Source of the DNA: Pseudomonadota bacterium
GTDB taxonomy: Bacteria > Pseudomonadota > Gammaproteobacteria > Burkholderiales > SG8-41
Direction of reading: 5' to 3'
Length of the DNA: 6,754 nt
Assembly: GCA_023431245.1 (NCBI GenBank)
Contig: JAEYXO010000147.1
Location: forward strand, 1-6,754
The position numbers and the translations under genes are program-made. A model generated the notes under the pieces. The model saw only the letters and a program-made list of their open reading frames with translations. It was not told the origin of the DNA and ran no database searches. This document shows positions 5,377 to 6,754 of this stretch, in pieces. The stretch's first letter is position 1, and the number at the start of each line of letters is the position of its first letter.

Positions 5377-6708
5377 ATGACTGCCCGCCCCGCCGACCTC
5401 GAATCATTCTGGATGCCCTTTACCGCCAACCGCGCCTTCAAGCAGTCCCCGCGCATGCTGGTCGCGGCCAAGGACATGCACTACACCACTGACGACGGCC
5501 GCCAGGTGCTCGACGGCACCGCCGGGTTGTGGTGCGTCAATGCCGGCCACTGCCGGCCGAAAATCGTCGAAGCCGTGCAGAAACAGGTGGCAACGATGGA
5601 CTACAGTCCGGCATTCCAGCTCGGCCATCCCGACGCCTTCCGCGTCGCCGAACGGCTGGCGGCGCTGGCCCCCGGCGATCTCGATCACGTGTTCTACTGC
5701 AACTCCGGCTCGGAAGGCGTGGATACCGCGCTGAAAATTGCGCTGGCCTATCATCGCGCCCGCGGCGAGGGCCACCGCAATGTGCTGGTGGGCCGCGAAC
5801 GCGGTTACCACGGCGCCGGTTTCGGCGGCATATCGGTCGGCGGCATCCCGGCCAACCGCAAGGCCTACGGCAACATGCTGTTCCGCGTCGACCACCTTGC
5901 GCACACCCACAACCTGAAGGAAAACGCCTTCAGCCGCGGCCAGCCGGCCTGGGGAGGGCATCTCGCCGACGAACTGGAGCAGCGCATCATCCCGCTGCAC
6001 GATGCCAGCAACATCGCCGCCGTCATCGTCGAGCCCCTGGCCGGGTCCACCGGCGTGCTGGTGCCGCCCAAGGGTTACCTCGAGCGGCTGCGCCAGATCT
6101 GCGACAAACACGGCCTGCTGCTGATATTCGACGAGGTCATCACCGGCTTCGGCCGCACCGGCCCCTGCTTCGGCGCCGAAACCGTAGGCGTGGTGCCGGA
6201 CATGATGATCGTCGCCAAAGGCCTCACCAACGGCACTGTTCCGATGGGTGCTGTGATCACCCGCCGCGGCATCTACGACGCCGTGGTCAACAGTGCCCCG
6301 CCCGGCATGATCGAGCTGTTTCACGGCTACACCTATTCCGGCCATCCGCTGGCCACCGCCGCGGCACTCGCCAGCCTCGACACCTTCGAGGAGGAAGGCC
6401 TGTTCCAGCGGGCACAGGAGCTGGCCCCCTATTTCGAGGAGGCGGTGCAGTCCCTGCGGGAAATGCCGAATGTCATCGACGTGCGCAACATGGGCCTGGT
6501 CGCAGGCATCGAACTGGAGCCGCGTCCCGGTGCGCCGACCGCGCGCGCCTTCGAGACGTTCCTGAAATGCTATGAAAAAGGCGTGCTGATCCGCACCACC
6601 GGCGACATCATCGCGCTGTCGCCACCCCTGATCATCAGCAAGGCACAGATCGACGAGCTGGTCGGCAGGCTCGGCGACGCGCTGCGCGAAGTCGGACGCA
6701 ATCCCTGA
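5377..6708 (+). CDS. Class III omega-amino acid–pyruvate aminotransferase (beta-alanine type)
   Basis: PLP-dependent cytoplasmic enzyme that moves the terminal amino group of an omega-amino acid such as beta-alanine to pyruvate, giving alanine and a semialdehyde. The 443-aa length fits this family (Pseudomonas enzyme about 448). Family features in order: FWMPFTANRAF (11–21), GLWCVNAGH (50–58), YSPAFQLGHP (76–85), the phosphate-binding NSGSE (109–113), the PLP-stacking RGYHG (142–146), VEPLAGSTGVL (218–228), FDEVITGFGR (251–260, Asp252 contacting the PLP nitrogen), the PLP lysine Lys281 in VAKGLTNG, HGYTYSGHP (316–324), and IRTTGD (405–410), whose Arg406 aligns with the substrate-carboxylate arginine. 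The ATG at 5377 places the protein start as in homologues; the frame is open back to 5296, but that would overlap the divergent transporter's upstream region. The ribosome-binding site is weak. Taurine, putrescine or GABA specificity is possible, so only the family is secure. Confidence 0.93.
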   Translation: MTARPADLESFWMPFTANRAFKQSPRMLVAAKDMHYTTDDGRQVLDGTAGLWCVNAGHCRPKIVEAVQKQVATMDYSPAFQLGHPDAFRVAERLAALAPGDLDHVFYCNSGSEGVDTALKIALAYHRARGEGHRNVLVGRERGYHGAGFGGISVGGIPANRKAYGNMLFRVDHLAHTHNLKENAFSRGQPAWGGHLADELEQRIIPLHDASNIAAVIVEPLAGSTGVLVPPKGYLERLRQICDKHGLLLIFDEVITGFGRTGPCFGAETVGVVPDMMIVAKGLTNGTVPMGAVITRRGIYDAVVNSAPPGMIELFHGYTYSGHPLATAAALASLDTFEEEGLFQRAQELAPYFEEAVQSLREMPNVIDVRNMGLVAGIELEPRPGAPTARAFETFLKCYEKGVLIRTTGDIIALSPPLIISKAQIDELVGRLGDALREVGRNP

Positions 6709-6724
6709 TGCCGGCCGCTTGAGT

Positions 6725-6751
6725 TTGATTGTTTCGCTGAATTTCTACTAT
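6725..6751 (+). promoter_or_regulatory. Possible housekeeping promoter at the right edge
   Basis: TTGATT, a 15-nt spacer and TACTAT, in a sharply AT-richer stretch beginning right after the aminotransferase stop. Each hexamer matches the sigma-70 consensus at four of six positions, and the spacer is short. It may serve a gene beyond the window. No terminator is visible between the aminotransferase stop and this point. Low confidence. Confidence 0.18.
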
Positions 6752-6754
6752 GCG

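Noticed and set aside
5404..6345. A 313-codon ORF on the minus strand opposite the aminotransferase
   Set aside because: Its alanine/glycine/valine-rich content is the usual antisense image of a GC-rich gene; the plus-strand enzyme is complete with its PLP lysine.
6707..6721. A tiny ORF whose ATG overlaps the aminotransferase stop (TGATG)
   Set aside because: It has only four codons before a stop, so it is not a gene.

Overview
The window is high-GC bacterial chromosome with ordinary, densely packed genes. The order rpoE (algU)–rseA (mucA)–rseB (mucB)–mucD, with an AlgU-like sigma factor, points to a gammaproteobacterium. The missing rseC/mucC and the unusual gene upstream of rpoE argue against Escherichia or Pseudomonas themselves. 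No mobile element, CRISPR array, tRNA or rRNA gene was seen.

Left part (1–3660, minus strand): a complete envelope-stress operon, read right to left. A sigma-E-type promoter at about 3632–3658 drives a structured leader of about 115 nt. It is followed by rpoE (3511–2912), rseA (2910–2392), rseB (2384–1404) and a DegQ/MucD protease (1348 to beyond base 1; only its last residues are missing). Gaps of 1, 7 and 55 nt indicate one transcript. RseA holds RpoE at the inner membrane, RseB shields RseA in the periplasm, and the protease handles misfolded envelope proteins. The promoter fits the usual positive autoregulation.

Middle (3671–5278, minus strand): one gene for a fused substrate-binding protein and permease of the osmoprotectant (glycine betaine/choline/carnitine type) ABC importer family. 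It is followed by a short terminator-like hairpin just before the rpoE promoter. No ATPase gene lies beside it.

Right part (5377–6708, plus strand): a complete class III, PLP-dependent omega-amino acid–pyruvate (beta-alanine type) aminotransferase. It is divergent from the transporter gene across a 98-bp gap.

The most interesting unannotated signal is the rpoE leader. A 55-codon ORF starts about 14 nt after the predicted transcription start and overlaps the rpoE start out of frame, in the position of the E. coli rseD leader ORF. It contains a stacked hairpin ending just before the rpoE ribosome-binding site, and the leader carries six GGA motifs. Together these suggest, but do not prove, translational control of rpoE.
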